Assembly: GCF_020166395.1 (NCBI RefSeq)
Contig: NZ_JAIQXU010000005.1
Location: 1-64,000, forward strand
Reading direction: 5' to 3'
DNA length: 64,000 bases
Source of the DNA: Deinococcus betulae
Lineage (GTDB): Bacteria; Deinococcota; Deinococci; Deinococcales; Deinococcaceae
Under the pieces are notes generated by a model, which did not search any database, was not told the origin of the DNA, and worked only from the letters and a program-made list of their open reading frames with translations. A program made the position numbers and the translations under genes. This document shows, in pieces, positions 10,775-19,466 of the stretch. How positions within the stretch are numbered: the first letter of the stretch is position 1; the number at the start of each line of letters is the position of its first letter.

Positions 10775-11527
10775 ATGTCCCCGCGCCTGGCCAGTCTGAC
10801 GTGCAGCAACACCGACATCCTGCACGCCTTGGGCGCCACGGACCTGCTGGTGGCGGTCGACAGTCACAGTGACGCGCCGGGGCTGGACCACGCCGCGCGC
10901 CTGGGGCCCGACCTGAATATTGATGTGGCGGCGCTGGTGGCGGCCCGTCCCGACCTTGTGCTGGCGTCCCTGAGTGTGCCGGGCATGGAGCGGGTGGTTG
11001 AGGCGGTGCAGGCCGCCGGCCTGGAGACGGTCATCCTGGACCCGACGAGCGTGCCGCAAACCGTGGCCAGCATCCGGCAGGTGGGGGCGCTGTTGGGGCT
11101 GCCGGGCCGGGGGGAGGAGGTGGCCCAGACGTTGGAGGCCGAGCTGGCCGCCCTGTACCGCCCTGCCCCCCGCGCCCCCCGCGTGCTGGTGGAGTGGTGG
11201 CCCAGGCCCATCATTGCCGCCACCCGCGAGTCCTGGGTGACCGACCTGCTAGCGGGACTGGGCGCTGTCAATGCCCTGGCCGACCTGGAGGGCCGCAGCC
11301 GCCCCCTGACGCTGGACCAGGTGCGTGAGGCCCAGCCGGACCTGATCGTATGTTCATGGTGCGGCGTGAAAAAACTGCGCCCCGAGGTCATCGAGGCGCG
11401 GGGGCTGGGCGTGCCGGTGGTGGCGGTGCCCGAAAGTGGGCTGGGCCGCCCTGGCCCCCGCCTGATTGAGGGCGCACGGCAGATTCGGGCGGCGATAGAC
11501 AGCCGGGTGGTGAGGTGTGGGCTGTAG
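10775..11527 (+). CDS. BtuF-like substrate-binding-fold protein without signal peptide
   Basis: A 250-residue protein with the class III periplasmic-binding fold: SLTCSNTDILHALGATDLLVAVDSHS, then LVAARPDLVLAS, a long helix and a second lobe (LVEWWPRPIIAATRESWVTDLLAGLGAVNAL). These match cobalamin or Fe-siderophore binding proteins of ABC importers. No signal peptide or lipobox is present from the chosen start. Upstream residues are Arg-rich and also not a signal sequence, so the protein may be cytoplasmic. No permease or ATPase genes are adjacent. Confidence 0.8.
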   Translation: MSPRLASLTCSNTDILHALGATDLLVAVDSHSDAPGLDHAARLGPDLNIDVAALVAARPDLVLASLSVPGMERVVEAVQAAGLETVILDPTSVPQTVASIRQVGALLGLPGRGEEVAQTLEAELAALYRPAPRAPRVLVEWWPRPIIAATRESWVTDLLAGLGAVNALADLEGRSRPLTLDQVREAQPDLIVCSWCGVKKLRPEVIEARGLGVPVVAVPESGLGRPGPRLIEGARQIRAAIDSRVVRCGL

Positions 11528-11609
11528 GGAGTGGGAATAGATGAGGGGCGCGGTTGGCGCGCGGCGGTGCGCGGGAAGAACGTGAGCTGAAACTGTGCTG
11601 TTGCCTTTC

Positions 11610-12218
11610 CTACATCCCACAACCTCCGCCCTCCACCCCTCTGTCCAGCACCGCTCGTAGCCCTGCCAGGCAGTCAGCCCGGTACTGGGCCAGATCGGGT
11701 TCGGGGTCGGCCAGGAAGCGCACACTCAGGCCCTCCACGATGGCGCGCAGCAGGCGGGCGCGGCCTGGGGCGCCGGTTTCGCCCGCCAGACGGGCCAGTT
11801 CCAGGTCCACGGCTAGGGACTCTTTTAAAAAGGCGCGCTGCACGGCCATGAGTTCAGGGTCGCGGGTGGCGGCGGCCAGAAAATCCAGGGACACCGTGTA
11901 AAACCGGCGGGTGTTCTCGACGCCGTAAAACTGGTTCTCAACGTAGGCGCGCAGCTTGTCGTCGGGGGTGGTGGCCTGCCGCACGGCGCGGCGGGTGGCC
12001 ACGGCAATCGTGCGCGAGAACCGGCGCATCACGGCGCCCAGCAGCCCCGCGCGGCTGCCGAAGTGGTAAACCAGCGTGCCCCGGCTGACCCCGGCGTGGG
12101 CGGCGATGTCGGCCAGCGTCACGTCGGCGTAGCCCCGCTCGTAGATGGCCAGGTACGCGGCCCGTTCCAGGGCGGCGCGGCGGGCGCGGTCCTGAATGGG
12201 GTTGACCTTGCGCGCCAT
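11610..12218 (-). CDS. TetR family transcriptional regulator
   Basis: A 202-residue regulator. The N-terminal helix-turn-helix reads VTLADIAAHAGVSRGTLVYHFGSRAGLL, typical of the BetI/AcrR-type TetR group, followed by an all-helical ligand domain. The start at 12218 (MARKVNPIQ) is preferred; an ATG four codons upstream (12230) is possible. Its target is not evident. The genes on both sides are unrelated and the ~400-bp region upstream may hold its operator. Confidence 0.88.
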   Translation of the reverse strand: MARKVNPIQDRARRAALERAAYLAIYERGYADVTLADIAAHAGVSRGTLVYHFGSRAGLLGAVMRRFSRTIAVATRRAVRQATTPDDKLRAYVENQFYGVENTRRFYTVSLDFLAAATRDPELMAVQRAFLKESLAVDLELARLAGETGAPGRARLLRAIVEGLSVRFLADPEPDLAQYRADCLAGLRAVLDRGVEGGGCGM

Positions 12219-12634
12219 GCCGCCCAGCATCCCGGAGGCCAGGGGGCGGCGTCAACCAGCCTGGGGCAGACCGCGTGCTGACTTGTCTGGTTTGGCTGTG
12301 AGGCAGGTGCAACTGGCAGAAGGCCCTTGACCTATGTGATCGGCTCACCGGCTGATGTCTGTGCTGATTGGTGATCGTCTGTGGGGTTGAACGCGCACTG
12401 GCAATGCGCCGCAGGCTGGGCCGGGCTGGCAGAAGGGTGAAGCAGAGCGAGCAGCCACAGCAATAGGGGAGGCGATGGGGGGCATGAGTGTGTCCTGATA
12501 ACAGAGCCCTGCCGGATGACCTCATTCACCGCAACCCAGCCGAACGCTTTGACGTGAGCTTCTGCCTTTGATGCCCCACACGTTCCGGGCTCTGCCTCAA
12601 GGCGTACCTGCTCTCTGGCCTGGGTCTCGCCGTC
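12219..12634. other. 416-bp region without a gene
   Basis: Contains only short open frames with atypical codon use and no recognisable product, RNA or repeat. It holds the upstream region of the TetR gene and the downstream end of lrgB. No clear operator palindrome was found by eye. Confidence 0.4.
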
Positions 12635-13303
12635 TTATCCCCCCAGCCGGGTCAAGAGCCCCACCAACCCGGTGACCAGCAGCGCCGCCAGCCCCATGCC
12701 CACCGAGGCCGCCGCGCCACTCTGCGCGTGTTCCTCGCGTGCCCGCGCAGTGCCAATGCCGTGGGCCACCGAGCCCAACCCCACGCCGCGGGCCAGTGGG
12801 TGCCCCACACCCAGCCGGGTCAGGACTGACGGCAGCACCAGTGCACCCACCAGGCCTGACAGCACGGCCAGCGTGGCGGCCAGGGCAGGAGGCGCGTGGG
12901 TCAGCGGCGCCAGTTGCAGGGCCACTGGGCTGGTGGCGGGGGCGGTCAGCAGGGCACGCTGGGCCTCTGGGGCCAGGTTCAGCAGGTGGGCCAAACCAGC
13001 GTCGGCGGCCACGGCCAGTCCGGTGCCGAGCGCTCCCCCCAACCCCAGCGCCCGCCACTGCCGCCGCAGCAGCGCCCGGTGCCGGTAGAGTGGCGCGGCC
13101 AGCGCCACCACCGCCGGGGCCAGCAAGCTGGTCAGGGGCTGCACGGCCTGCGCGTAGTGGGCGTAGGGCACAGCCAGAACCAGCAGCGCGCCGGCCACCA
13201 GCAGGGTCGCCACCAGGGTGGGGTTGGTCAGCGGTGTTTTAGCGCGGGACTGAGCCAGGACGCCCACCCCAAACGCCAGCAGCGTGAGGGCCAGCCAGAG
13301 CAT
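12635..13303 (-). CDS. lrgB: LrgB family membrane protein
   Basis: A 222-residue integral membrane protein with about six to seven hydrophobic segments. It matches LrgB/CidB/YohK: TNPTLVATLLVAGALL, the ALAAPLYRH loop, TSPVALQLA and the C-terminal GSVAHGIGTARA motif. LrgAB acts in murein-hydrolase control in firmicutes and as a glycolate or organic-acid exporter in plastids and some bacteria; which applies here is unknown. Its ATG overlaps the lrgA stop by one base (TAATG), so the two are translationally coupled. Confidence 0.9.
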   Translation of the reverse strand: MLWLALTLLAFGVGVLAQSRAKTPLTNPTLVATLLVAGALLVLAVPYAHYAQAVQPLTSLLAPAVVALAAPLYRHRALLRRQWRALGLGGALGTGLAVAADAGLAHLLNLAPEAQRALLTAPATSPVALQLAPLTHAPPALAATLAVLSGLVGALVLPSVLTRLGVGHPLARGVGLGSVAHGIGTARAREEHAQSGAAASVGMGLAALLVTGLVGLLTRLGG

Positions 13304-13659
13304 TACTCTTCCGGCCGCAGCAGGCGCGTGGCCAGCAGGCCAGCCGCGCCAGCCCCCAGCAGCAGCCCGGCGGTCAGCACCAGCAGCCACAGGCCCCACG
13401 CCGCGCCTGCACCCAGAAACTGAATGAAGCCAACCGTGGCGGGCACGAACAGCAGCCCCAGCACGCTCAGCAGGCCGTCGGCGGCGTCCTCGATCCAGTG
13501 CAGGCGCACCAGCCTCAGCGCCAGAGCGGCCCACAACAGTGCCAGCCCCAGCACTGGGCCGGGCAGCGGCAGCTTCAGCCCGCTGGCCAGGGCCTGGCCG
13601 GCTGCGGCAAACGCCAGCAGCACGCCCAGGCCCAGGACAAAGCGCGCTGGGGCCGGCAC
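13303..13659 (-). CDS. lrgA: LrgA/CidA family holin-like protein
   Basis: A 118-residue protein with four hydrophobic segments. The hallmark LPLPGPVLGLALLW is at about residues 29-42 and FVPATVGFIQF at about 71-81. It is the partner of LrgB downstream. The start is GTG at 13659 with AAAGGAG 6 bases upstream. It follows the mtnN stop by 10 bases, which indicates an mtnN-lrgA-lrgB operon. Confidence 0.9.
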   Translation of the reverse strand: MPAPARFVLGLGVLLAFAAAGQALASGLKLPLPGPVLGLALLWAALALRLVRLHWIEDAADGLLSVLGLLFVPATVGFIQFLGAGAAWGLWLLVLTAGLLLGAGAAGLLATRLLRPEE

Positions 13660-13669
13660 AGGCGCTCCT

Positions 13670-14389
13670 TTAGCCCGCGCTGGGGCCAGCGGCCGGCGCC
13701 TGACCGCTCAGACGGGCCAGCATGCCGCGCACGACCTGTTTGGCGTGGCGGGCCACCTGCGGCATGAACTCGCGGTAATCCACCTGGGCGTCCTGGTCGG
13801 CGGTGTCGCTGACCGAGCGGATGACCACAAAGGGCACGCCCGCCTTGGCACACACCTGGGCCACCGCCGCGCCCTCCATCTCGGCGCAGGCGGCGCCAAA
13901 GGCGGTCCACAGGCGCCCGACCTCGTCTCGTGAGGCGATGAACTGATCGCCGCTGGCCACCCGGCCTTCCAGGGCGCGCACGCCCGGCACCTCCCCGGCG
14001 GCTTCCAGGGCCACCGCACGCAGGATGGGGTCGGCGGCCCAGGACGGCGTTTCGCCCGGCACGGTGCCGATGGGATAGTTCAGCGCCGTCACGTCCACGT
14101 CGTGCTGCACGCAGTCGGTGCTCACCACGATGTCCCCGACCTTCAGGTCCGGGTGAACGCCGCCGGCCACGCCGGTAAAGATGATGCGGGTGGCCCCCTG
14201 GGTCAGCAGGTAGGTGGTCGTCATGGCAGCGTTCACCTTGCCGATCCCGCCGCGCGTCAGCAGCACCGGCACGCCGTCCAGGGCGCCCCGGTGCAGGGTC
14301 ACGCCGGGAAAGGTCAGGTCTTCGCGGGCCTGCAAGTCGGCCAGCAAGACCTCAATTTCTTCGTCCATCGCACCGATAATCGCCAGCAT
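13670..14389 (-). CDS. mtnN: 5'-methylthioadenosine/S-adenosylhomocysteine nucleosidase
   Basis: A 239-residue PNP-family hydrolase that splits MTA and SAH to adenine plus the thioribose product, removing inhibitors of methylation and recycling methionine. Visible are GAMDEEIE at the N-terminus, GGIGKVNAA, FTGVAGG and the catalytic region EMEGAAVAQVC with the RSVSDTAD motif. The ATG at 14389 lies 7 bases after the TATGCT box at 14397-14402; an ATG at 14401 would lie inside that box. First gene of a probable operon with lrgAB and divergent from the MalY-type gene. Confidence 0.95.
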   Translation of the reverse strand: MLAIIGAMDEEIEVLLADLQAREDLTFPGVTLHRGALDGVPVLLTRGGIGKVNAAMTTTYLLTQGATRIIFTGVAGGVHPDLKVGDIVVSTDCVQHDVDVTALNYPIGTVPGETPSWAADPILRAVALEAAGEVPGVRALEGRVASGDQFIASRDEVGRLWTAFGAACAEMEGAAVAQVCAKAGVPFVVIRSVSDTADQDAQVDYREFMPQVARHAKQVVRGMLARLSGQAPAAGPSAG

Positions 14390-14396
14390 GGCGCCC

Positions 14397-14402
14397 AGCA
14401 TA
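14397..14402 (-). promoter_or_regulatory. -10 box of mtnN
   Basis: TATGCT, 7 bases before the ATG at 14389; it decides the start. Confidence 0.6.
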
Positions 14403-14439
14403 CTGTGGGCCGCCCCCGCCTTTCCTCAGACAGCGGGCG

Positions 14440-14445
14440 TATGCT
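14440..14445 (+). promoter_or_regulatory. -10 box of the MalY-type gene
   Basis: TATGCT, 6 bases before the ATG at 14452. Confidence 0.6.
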
Positions 14446-14451
14446 CGGCGC

Positions 14452-15639
14452 ATGACGGACGCCCCTCCGCCGGTTCTCGACCCGCGCGACACGCTGGACC
14501 AGGCCGCCCTGCGCCACCCGGATTCGTTCAAGTGGACGCTGCACCCCGAAGACGTGATTCCGCTGTGGATTGCCGACATGGACTATCCGGTGGCGCCGCC
14601 CATCGTGGCTGCGCTGGAAGACCGCCTGAAGCATGGTCTGGGCTACGCGCAGCTGATGGGCGACCCAGCCCTGAAAGCGGCCCTGAGTGAGAAGCTCGCT
14701 GGTCAGGGTCTGGGCGACCTGCCCGAAGGAGGCATCACCTTTTTGCCGGGCGTGGTGCCGGGCATCTACGCCGCCGTTCACGCCCTGACCAGCCCCGGCG
14801 AGCCGGTGGTCACGATGACCCCCATCTACCACCCCTTTCACCTGAGCATCACCGATCAGGGGCGCCGGGTGGCGGGGGTGCCGCTGCGCGAGACGGGCGC
14901 CGGCTACGAGATCAACTGGGCGGCGCTGGACGCGGCCTCACGCGGGGCGCGGCTGCTGCTGCTGTGCCATCCACACAACCCCACTGGGCGCGTGTGGACC
15001 GCCGATGAACTGCGCCGGCTGCGCGAGCTGGTGCTGGCGCGCGACCTCTTCGTGATGAGTGACGAGCTGCACGCCGACCTGCGCTTTACCGGTGAACCCT
15101 TTGAGGCCTTTGCCGCTGACCCGCGCGTGCAGAGCCGCACCCTGACCCTGACCGGGCCGTGCAAGGCGTACAACACGGCGGGGCTGGGCATCGGCGCGAT
15201 GGTCAGCCACAACGCGGCCCTGGTGGCGCGGGTGCGCCGGGCAGCGGGCGGCCTGATGGGCCACGAAAGCGCCCTGAGCGTGACCATGTGGCGCGCCGCG
15301 CTGAAAGAGGGCGGCCCCTGGCTCTCGGAAACCCTGGCTTACCTGCGCAGCAACCGCGACTTTCTGGTCGAGTACATGCACACCCACTGGCCCTGGGCGC
15401 GCGTGCAGGCCCCCGAGGCGACCTACCTGGCCTGGCTGGACCTGCGCGCCCACCCCCGCGCGGGCGACATGCAGGCGTTCTTGCTGCAAGAAGCGCGCGT
15501 CGCGGTCCATGACGGCCCCATCTTTGCCCATGAGGCGCACAAGGCCCAGTACCAGGGCTTCGTGCGCCTGAACTTTGCGACCAGCCGGGCGCTGCTCACC
15601 GAGGCGCTGGAACGGATGACCGTAGCGTTTGGTCAGTAG
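14452..15639 (+). CDS. MalY/PatB-type PLP-dependent C-S lyase
   Basis: A 395-residue fold-type I aminotransferase-like enzyme, normal length. It has IPLWIADMDYP (a MalY/PatB hallmark), HPHNPTGRVW, the MSDELHADL aspartate region and the PLP lysine in TGPCKAYNTAGL. PatB/MalY enzymes cleave cystathionine or cysteine to pyruvate, ammonia and a thiol. Divergent from mtnN, which also handles sulfur-amino-acid metabolites; shared regulation is possible but not shown. Confidence 0.9.
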   Translation: MTDAPPPVLDPRDTLDQAALRHPDSFKWTLHPEDVIPLWIADMDYPVAPPIVAALEDRLKHGLGYAQLMGDPALKAALSEKLAGQGLGDLPEGGITFLPGVVPGIYAAVHALTSPGEPVVTMTPIYHPFHLSITDQGRRVAGVPLRETGAGYEINWAALDAASRGARLLLLCHPHNPTGRVWTADELRRLRELVLARDLFVMSDELHADLRFTGEPFEAFAADPRVQSRTLTLTGPCKAYNTAGLGIGAMVSHNAALVARVRRAAGGLMGHESALSVTMWRAALKEGGPWLSETLAYLRSNRDFLVEYMHTHWPWARVQAPEATYLAWLDLRAHPRAGDMQAFLLQEARVAVHDGPIFAHEAHKAQYQGFVRLNFATSRALLTEALERMTVAFGQ

Positions 15640-15680
15640 GCAGTGGGGCGTGGGCAATGGGCCGGGGGCTGTGCCGCCCT

Positions 15681-16331
15681 TTACGTCCCACCCTCCACGT
15701 CCTGCGTCAGCCCGCGCAGGGCCTCAATGAGGGGGCGCAGGCGTTCGCGGCGCACCTTCAGGGCCGCGCGGTTGACGATCAGGCGGGCGCTGGAATGAAA
15801 CAGCACGTCCACTTCCTCCAAGTGGTTGGCCCTGAGGGTGCTGCCGGTCTGTACGAGGTCCACCACGGCGTCGGCCAGGCCGGTCAGGCACGCCAGCTCA
15901 ATATTGCCGCTGAGCTTGACAATCTCGGCCGGGATGCCGCGCGCGTTCAGGTAGGCGCGGGCGGCGCGGGGGTACTTGGTGCCCACCCGCGAGATGTCGC
16001 CCGAGGCCCCGACCTCTCGAATCAGGGACAGGCGGCACCCGGCAAAGCGCAGGTCCACCGGTTCGTAGACGGCCCGGCCAGATTCCAGCAGCACATCCTT
16101 GCCCACGATGCCTGCGTCGGCCACGCCCAGGTCTACGTAGACGGGCACGTCCTGATTGCGCAGTTCCAGCACAGTGACGCCCGGAAATTCGTGGCGCAGG
16201 GCGCGGGACTTTTCGGGAACGGTCAGCGGCAGGCCCGCGCGCGCCAGCAGGGCCACGGCTTCTTCCAGAATGCGGCCCTTGGGCAGCGCCAGGGTCAGGT
16301 GCTGCGGGCCGTGGGTGGGGGCTGGGGTCAT
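15681..16331 (-). CDS. hisG: ATP phosphoribosyltransferase, short form
   Basis: First enzyme of histidine biosynthesis, joining ATP and PRPP. At 216 residues it is the short HisG form, which lacks the C-terminal regulatory domain and requires HisZ. Motifs seen: [15 protein letters not shown] at the N-terminus, [13 protein letters not shown], and the PRPP-binding [19 protein letters not shown]. Its ATG overlaps the hisZ stop (ATGA), so the two are translationally coupled. Confidence 0.97.
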   Translation of the reverse strand: MTPAPTHGPQHLTLALPKGRILEEAVALLARAGLPLTVPEKSRALRHEFPGVTVLELRNQDVPVYVDLGVADAGIVGKDVLLESGRAVYEPVDLRFAGCRLSLIREVGASGDISRVGTKYPRAARAYLNARGIPAEIVKLSGNIELACLTGLADAVVDLVQTGSTLRANHLEEVDVLFHSSARLIVNRAALKVRRERLRPLIEALRGLTQDVEGGT

Positions 16332-17488
16332 GCGTTCACCGCCGTAAATTCGGCGCCGGCCGGGCCACTGCTGACCCAGCGCTCAATGCCGCGTGCGGCG
16401 CAAAAGGCGCGCAGCTGCGCTTCGTCGTCGGTCCAGGCCAGTTCGGCGTAGAGCCCCTGGGCGCGGGCCACCTGGGCGGCCGTCAGGTCCAGGGCCAGCA
16501 CCACCTCTGGCTCGGGGGGCAGGCTGGGCGCCAGGGCGCGCATCAGGCGCTCCAGGCCCAGGGCGAACCCGGCGCCGGGCAGGGCGCCGCCGTCCAGAGC
16601 GTACCGGCCGCCGCCCAGCACCGGCTGGTTGATGCCCGCCGCATAGGCCCGGAAGGTCAGGCCCGTGTAGTAGCCGTAGCGGCGGCTGACGCCCAGGTCA
16701 AACAGCAGCGGCCCGCCGTAGCGCGCGGCGACCACCCGCAGGTGGGCCACCGCTTCGCGCGCCCGCTCGCCACCGGCCAGCGCCTCGGCGGCGTCGAGCA
16801 CCTCGGGGCCGCCGTAGAGGTCGGTCAGGGCGTGCAGGGTGCGACGGGTATCGGCGTCCAGACTGAACTGCCCGGCCAGCAGTTCGACATCGGCGCCACT
16901 TTTGCGGTCCACCGCGTCGTGCAGGGCGGCGCGCGCCGGGCCGTGGAGGCCGGCGTCTTCCAGCACGGCGTCCACGTAGCCGGGATAGCCCACTTCCAGC
17001 TGCGCCCCCACCCCCACCGCATCCAGGGCGGCGGCAGCCAGGTGCAGCAGTTCAGCGTCACTGGCCGGCGTCGCCACGCCCAGCAGCTCCACGCCCAGCT
17101 GGTTAAATTCGCGCAGGCGGCCCAGTTCGCTGCTCAGGGCGCGCAGCCACAGCCGGCCGCTGTACTGCAGCCGCAGCGGATACGGCCCTTGCGGGAAGCG
17201 GGTACGGGCCAGGCGCCCCACCGCCGTCGTGAATTCGCTGCGCAGCGCCAGCACCTGCCCGCCCGAATCAATCAGCTTGAAGGCCAGGGCGTCTTGCGGA
17301 TGCTGGGGCGCCGCGTATTCCAGGGCTGGGACCTCCACGCCCCGGTAGCCCCAGCGGCTGAAGCAGGCCGACAGCTGCGCGCGAATGGCCTCACGCTGCG
17401 CCCACTCGGGGGGCAACACGTCGCGCGTGCCTTCGGGAATGGCCGCCAGACGCGGCGCGGCGGGGTCGGTGGGGACGGCAGAATTCAC
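16328..17488 (-). CDS. hisZ: ATP phosphoribosyltransferase regulatory subunit
   Basis: A 386-residue class II HisRS-like paralogue: [26 protein letters not shown] (motif 2 region), GGRYALDG and GFALGLERL (motif 3). It lacks the anticodon-binding domain and sits directly upstream of short-form hisG, so it is HisZ and not a tRNA ligase. The start is placed at GTG 17488, 7 bases after TACAAT; an ATG at 17497 would lie within the -10 box. Confidence 0.92.
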   Translation of the reverse strand: MNSAVPTDPAAPRLAAIPEGTRDVLPPEWAQREAIRAQLSACFSRWGYRGVEVPALEYAAPQHPQDALAFKLIDSGGQVLALRSEFTTAVGRLARTRFPQGPYPLRLQYSGRLWLRALSSELGRLREFNQLGVELLGVATPASDAELLHLAAAALDAVGVGAQLEVGYPGYVDAVLEDAGLHGPARAALHDAVDRKSGADVELLAGQFSLDADTRRTLHALTDLYGGPEVLDAAEALAGGERAREAVAHLRVVAARYGGPLLFDLGVSRRYGYYTGLTFRAYAAGINQPVLGGGRYALDGGALPGAGFALGLERLMRALAPSLPPEPEVVLALDLTAAQVARAQGLYAELAWTDDEAQLRAFCAARGIERWVSSGPAGAEFTAVNA

Positions 17489-17495
17489 GCCGGGC

Positions 17496-17501
17496 ATTGT
17501 A
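17496..17501 (-). promoter_or_regulatory. -10 box of hisZ-hisG
   Basis: TACAAT, 7 bases before the GTG at 17488. Confidence 0.6.
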
Positions 17502-17616
17502 GGGCGGGCGAGTGGAGCGGGGGTCAGGCCGTCAAGACGGGTGGGACAGGACGGTGTGCTGCAGGTACCGCCCCTGACGCCTGGCCTCTTCCACCGCCGC
17601 TGTTCCCGGCGGCCTC

Positions 17617-17622
17617 TATACT
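17617..17622 (+). promoter_or_regulatory. -10 box of the Ig-like lipoprotein gene
   Basis: TATACT, 9 bases before the ATG at 17632. Confidence 0.55.
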
Positions 17623-17631
17623 GCTCCCTGT

Positions 17632-18204
17632 ATGCGTCTGCCCGCCCTTGCCCTGCTGGGCGCCGCCCTGAGCCTGACACTGGGCGGCTGCGCCCGCACC
17701 ACCGACACCTTCAAGCCGCGCATCTCGGTGACCAGCGGCGCAGGCAACGGCGGCACCAGCGCCCGCTTTCTGATTCAGGGCTACGTGCTGGACGATGTGG
17801 GCGTCACGCAGATCACGGTGGACGGCAAGCCCATTTCCATCCAGCCGGGCAGCAACAAGATTGCCCGCTTTCAGTTTCAGGCAGTCCTGAGTACCCCCAC
17901 CGGCCGCTACACCATCGCTGCCCAGGATGCGGCGGGCAACACATCCAGCCTGGTCCTGCCCGTCAGCGTGGACCCCACGCGCCCGGTCATCAAGGTCACG
18001 CGCTTTGAACGCAGCGGCACCGTGATTCGTGTGGCCGGCACCGTGACGGACAACGTGCGGGTGGCACAAATCACGGTGGACGGCAACCGCCTGAACATCA
18101 CGCCAGGGCAGAGCGTGGAGTTTTACGCCGAGACCACCGGCATCTGGGCCGATATTCAGGCCATTGATACAGCCGGCAACCGCACCGCCCTGCGCGCCCG
18201 GTAA
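17632..18204 (+). CDS. lipoprotein with two Ig-like repeats
   Basis: A 190-residue exported protein. The signal peptide ends in the lipobox LGGC (Cys near residue 20). Two similar beta-rich repeats of about 80 residues follow, each with DDVGVTQITVDGKPISI / DNVRVAQITVDGNRLNI and an AQDAAGN / AIDTAGN end, the pattern of bacterial Ig-like (Big) domains. It is probably anchored at the cell surface. Function unknown; no enzyme motif. Confidence 0.85.
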   Translation: MRLPALALLGAALSLTLGGCARTTDTFKPRISVTSGAGNGGTSARFLIQGYVLDDVGVTQITVDGKPISIQPGSNKIARFQFQAVLSTPTGRYTIAAQDAAGNTSSLVLPVSVDPTRPVIKVTRFERSGTVIRVAGTVTDNVRVAQITVDGNRLNITPGQSVEFYAETTGIWADIQAIDTAGNRTALRAR

Positions 18205-18679
18205 TGCCTGAAGGCAGAGGGACGGTTCAGAGGGGTGACGTGAAATGGACTGGCCCATTCAAAGGCTGTTGTGGTTCATCCGGTTAGCCTCGACACTGGA
18301 TTTGAGTCCCATAGGCAAATGAATTGGTCTCGCCTCAAAGACAGCATTGAGCAGATGAACCAGTAGGGTCAGCCGGCAGGCGGCACAGGCTCACCAGCCG
18401 GCCACCTGCTGCGGCCTCCGTCCACTTTCATAATCTCCGGGACACCGCCGGAGGTTTCTCCAAGGCCCGGAAGTCCATTCTTTTGCCCCTCTTCTGAGAA
18501 GCTCTCCGAGCCTGCGGTGCCGCTGTCCAGGTCTGGTCGGAAAGACGTTGCAGTACGTTCCGGAATTTTCTGGACACCGTATGGAATCCGCTGAGGTCTG
18601 CCCAGGAGCCGGCCGCCCGATTTTCCCGTGGTGCCGGTCAACCGCGCCTGCCGCCACGGTGTCTGTGCCTTCGCCGCCC
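18205..18679. other. 475-bp gene-free region with palindromic, less GC-rich part
   Basis: No open frame here has coding character. From about 18418 to 18605 the sequence is less GC-rich and structured: a hairpin CTCCGG/CCGGAG at 18435-18453 and two echoes of GGACACCG. It may be a different class of dispersed non-coding repeat, but only one copy is in this window. Confidence 0.45.
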
Positions 18680-18685
18680 TAGCCT
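18680..18685 (+). promoter_or_regulatory. -10 box of the endonuclease III operon
   Basis: TAGCCT, 7 bases before the ATG at 18693. Confidence 0.55.
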
Positions 18686-18692
18686 GCCAGGG

Positions 18693-19466
18693 ATGCCGCG
18701 CGTTCCTGAAGTGTTCTCTGTGCCTGACACCCTCGCGGAAGTTACGCGCCGCCTGGTGGCGGCCTATCTGCCGGACGGCGCGGCGCCGCCCCGCACCCGC
18801 CAGCCGGACCTGCTGAATGAACTGATTCGCACCATCCTGGGTCAGCAAAACACCCGTGAGGCCGCTGACCGTCAGTTTCGTGCGCTGCGGGCGGCCTATC
18901 CAGCCTGGGAAGCGGCGTTGCTGGACGGTCCAGACGGCATAGAAACCACCCTGAAGGATGCGGGTGGTGGCCTGCACCGGGCCAAAGCGGCCCACCTGTA
19001 CGGCCTCCTGACGGCCCTGGCCGAGCGCGCCCAGGCAGGTGGCCACTCCTTGGGCCTGGGCGACCTGGTCGGCTTGACGGACGAGCAGGCCCGCGCCGCC
19101 CTGGAAAGTCTGCCGGGGGTGGGCCGGCACACTGCCAGCCTGCTGCTGCTGTTTGATCTGCACCGCGCCGCCATGCCGGTCGAGGGCAATCTGGACCGGC
19201 TGGCGCGGCGCCTGGAGTGGGTGCCGGACGCCTGGAGTGCCGCGCGCGTCACGCGCTGGTACGACGCGGTGACGCCGCGCACGGCCCCCGACCGTCTGGC
19301 CCTGCATGTCGCCGGGGTGCGGCATGGCCGCGCCACCTGCACCGCCCGCCACCCGCGCTGCGACCGCTGCGTCCTGCAGGGGCTGTGCCCCTCGGCGGCG
19401 CTGCTGGGGCCGAAGTCCGAGGGCCGGCCGTTATCCTCGGAGGCAGATGACGACGTTTTCTTCTGA
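18693..19466 (+). CDS. endonuclease III-like HhH-GPD protein with altered catalytic residues
   Basis: A 257-residue DNA-repair glycosylase-type protein. The helix-hairpin-helix is LPGVGRHTASLLL (residues 140-152) and the [4Fe-4S] cluster is C-x6-C-x2-C-x5-C in CTARHPRCDRCVLQGLC. Classical endonuclease III has Lys after GVGR and Asp in VDTH. Here these positions are His146 and Glu164 (VEGN), so beta-lyase activity is doubtful. Deinococcus species are known to carry several divergent endonuclease III paralogues. First gene of an operon; it overlaps the CysQ-like gene by 20 bases. Confidence 0.88.
   Translation: MPRVPEVFSVPDTLAEVTRRLVAAYLPDGAAPPRTRQPDLLNELIRTILGQQNTREAADRQFRALRAAYPAWEAALLDGPDGIETTLKDAGGGLHRAKAAHLYGLLTALAERAQAGGHSLGLGDLVGLTDEQARAALESLPGVGRHTASLLLLFDLHRAAMPVEGNLDRLARRLEWVPDAWSAARVTRWYDAVTPRTAPDRLALHVAGVRHGRATCTARHPRCDRCVLQGLCPSAALLGPKSEGRPLSSEADDDVFF

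Noticed and set aside
12332..12529. small minus-strand open frame
   Set aside because: Codon use is unlike neighbours, no start signals are seen and the product has low complexity.
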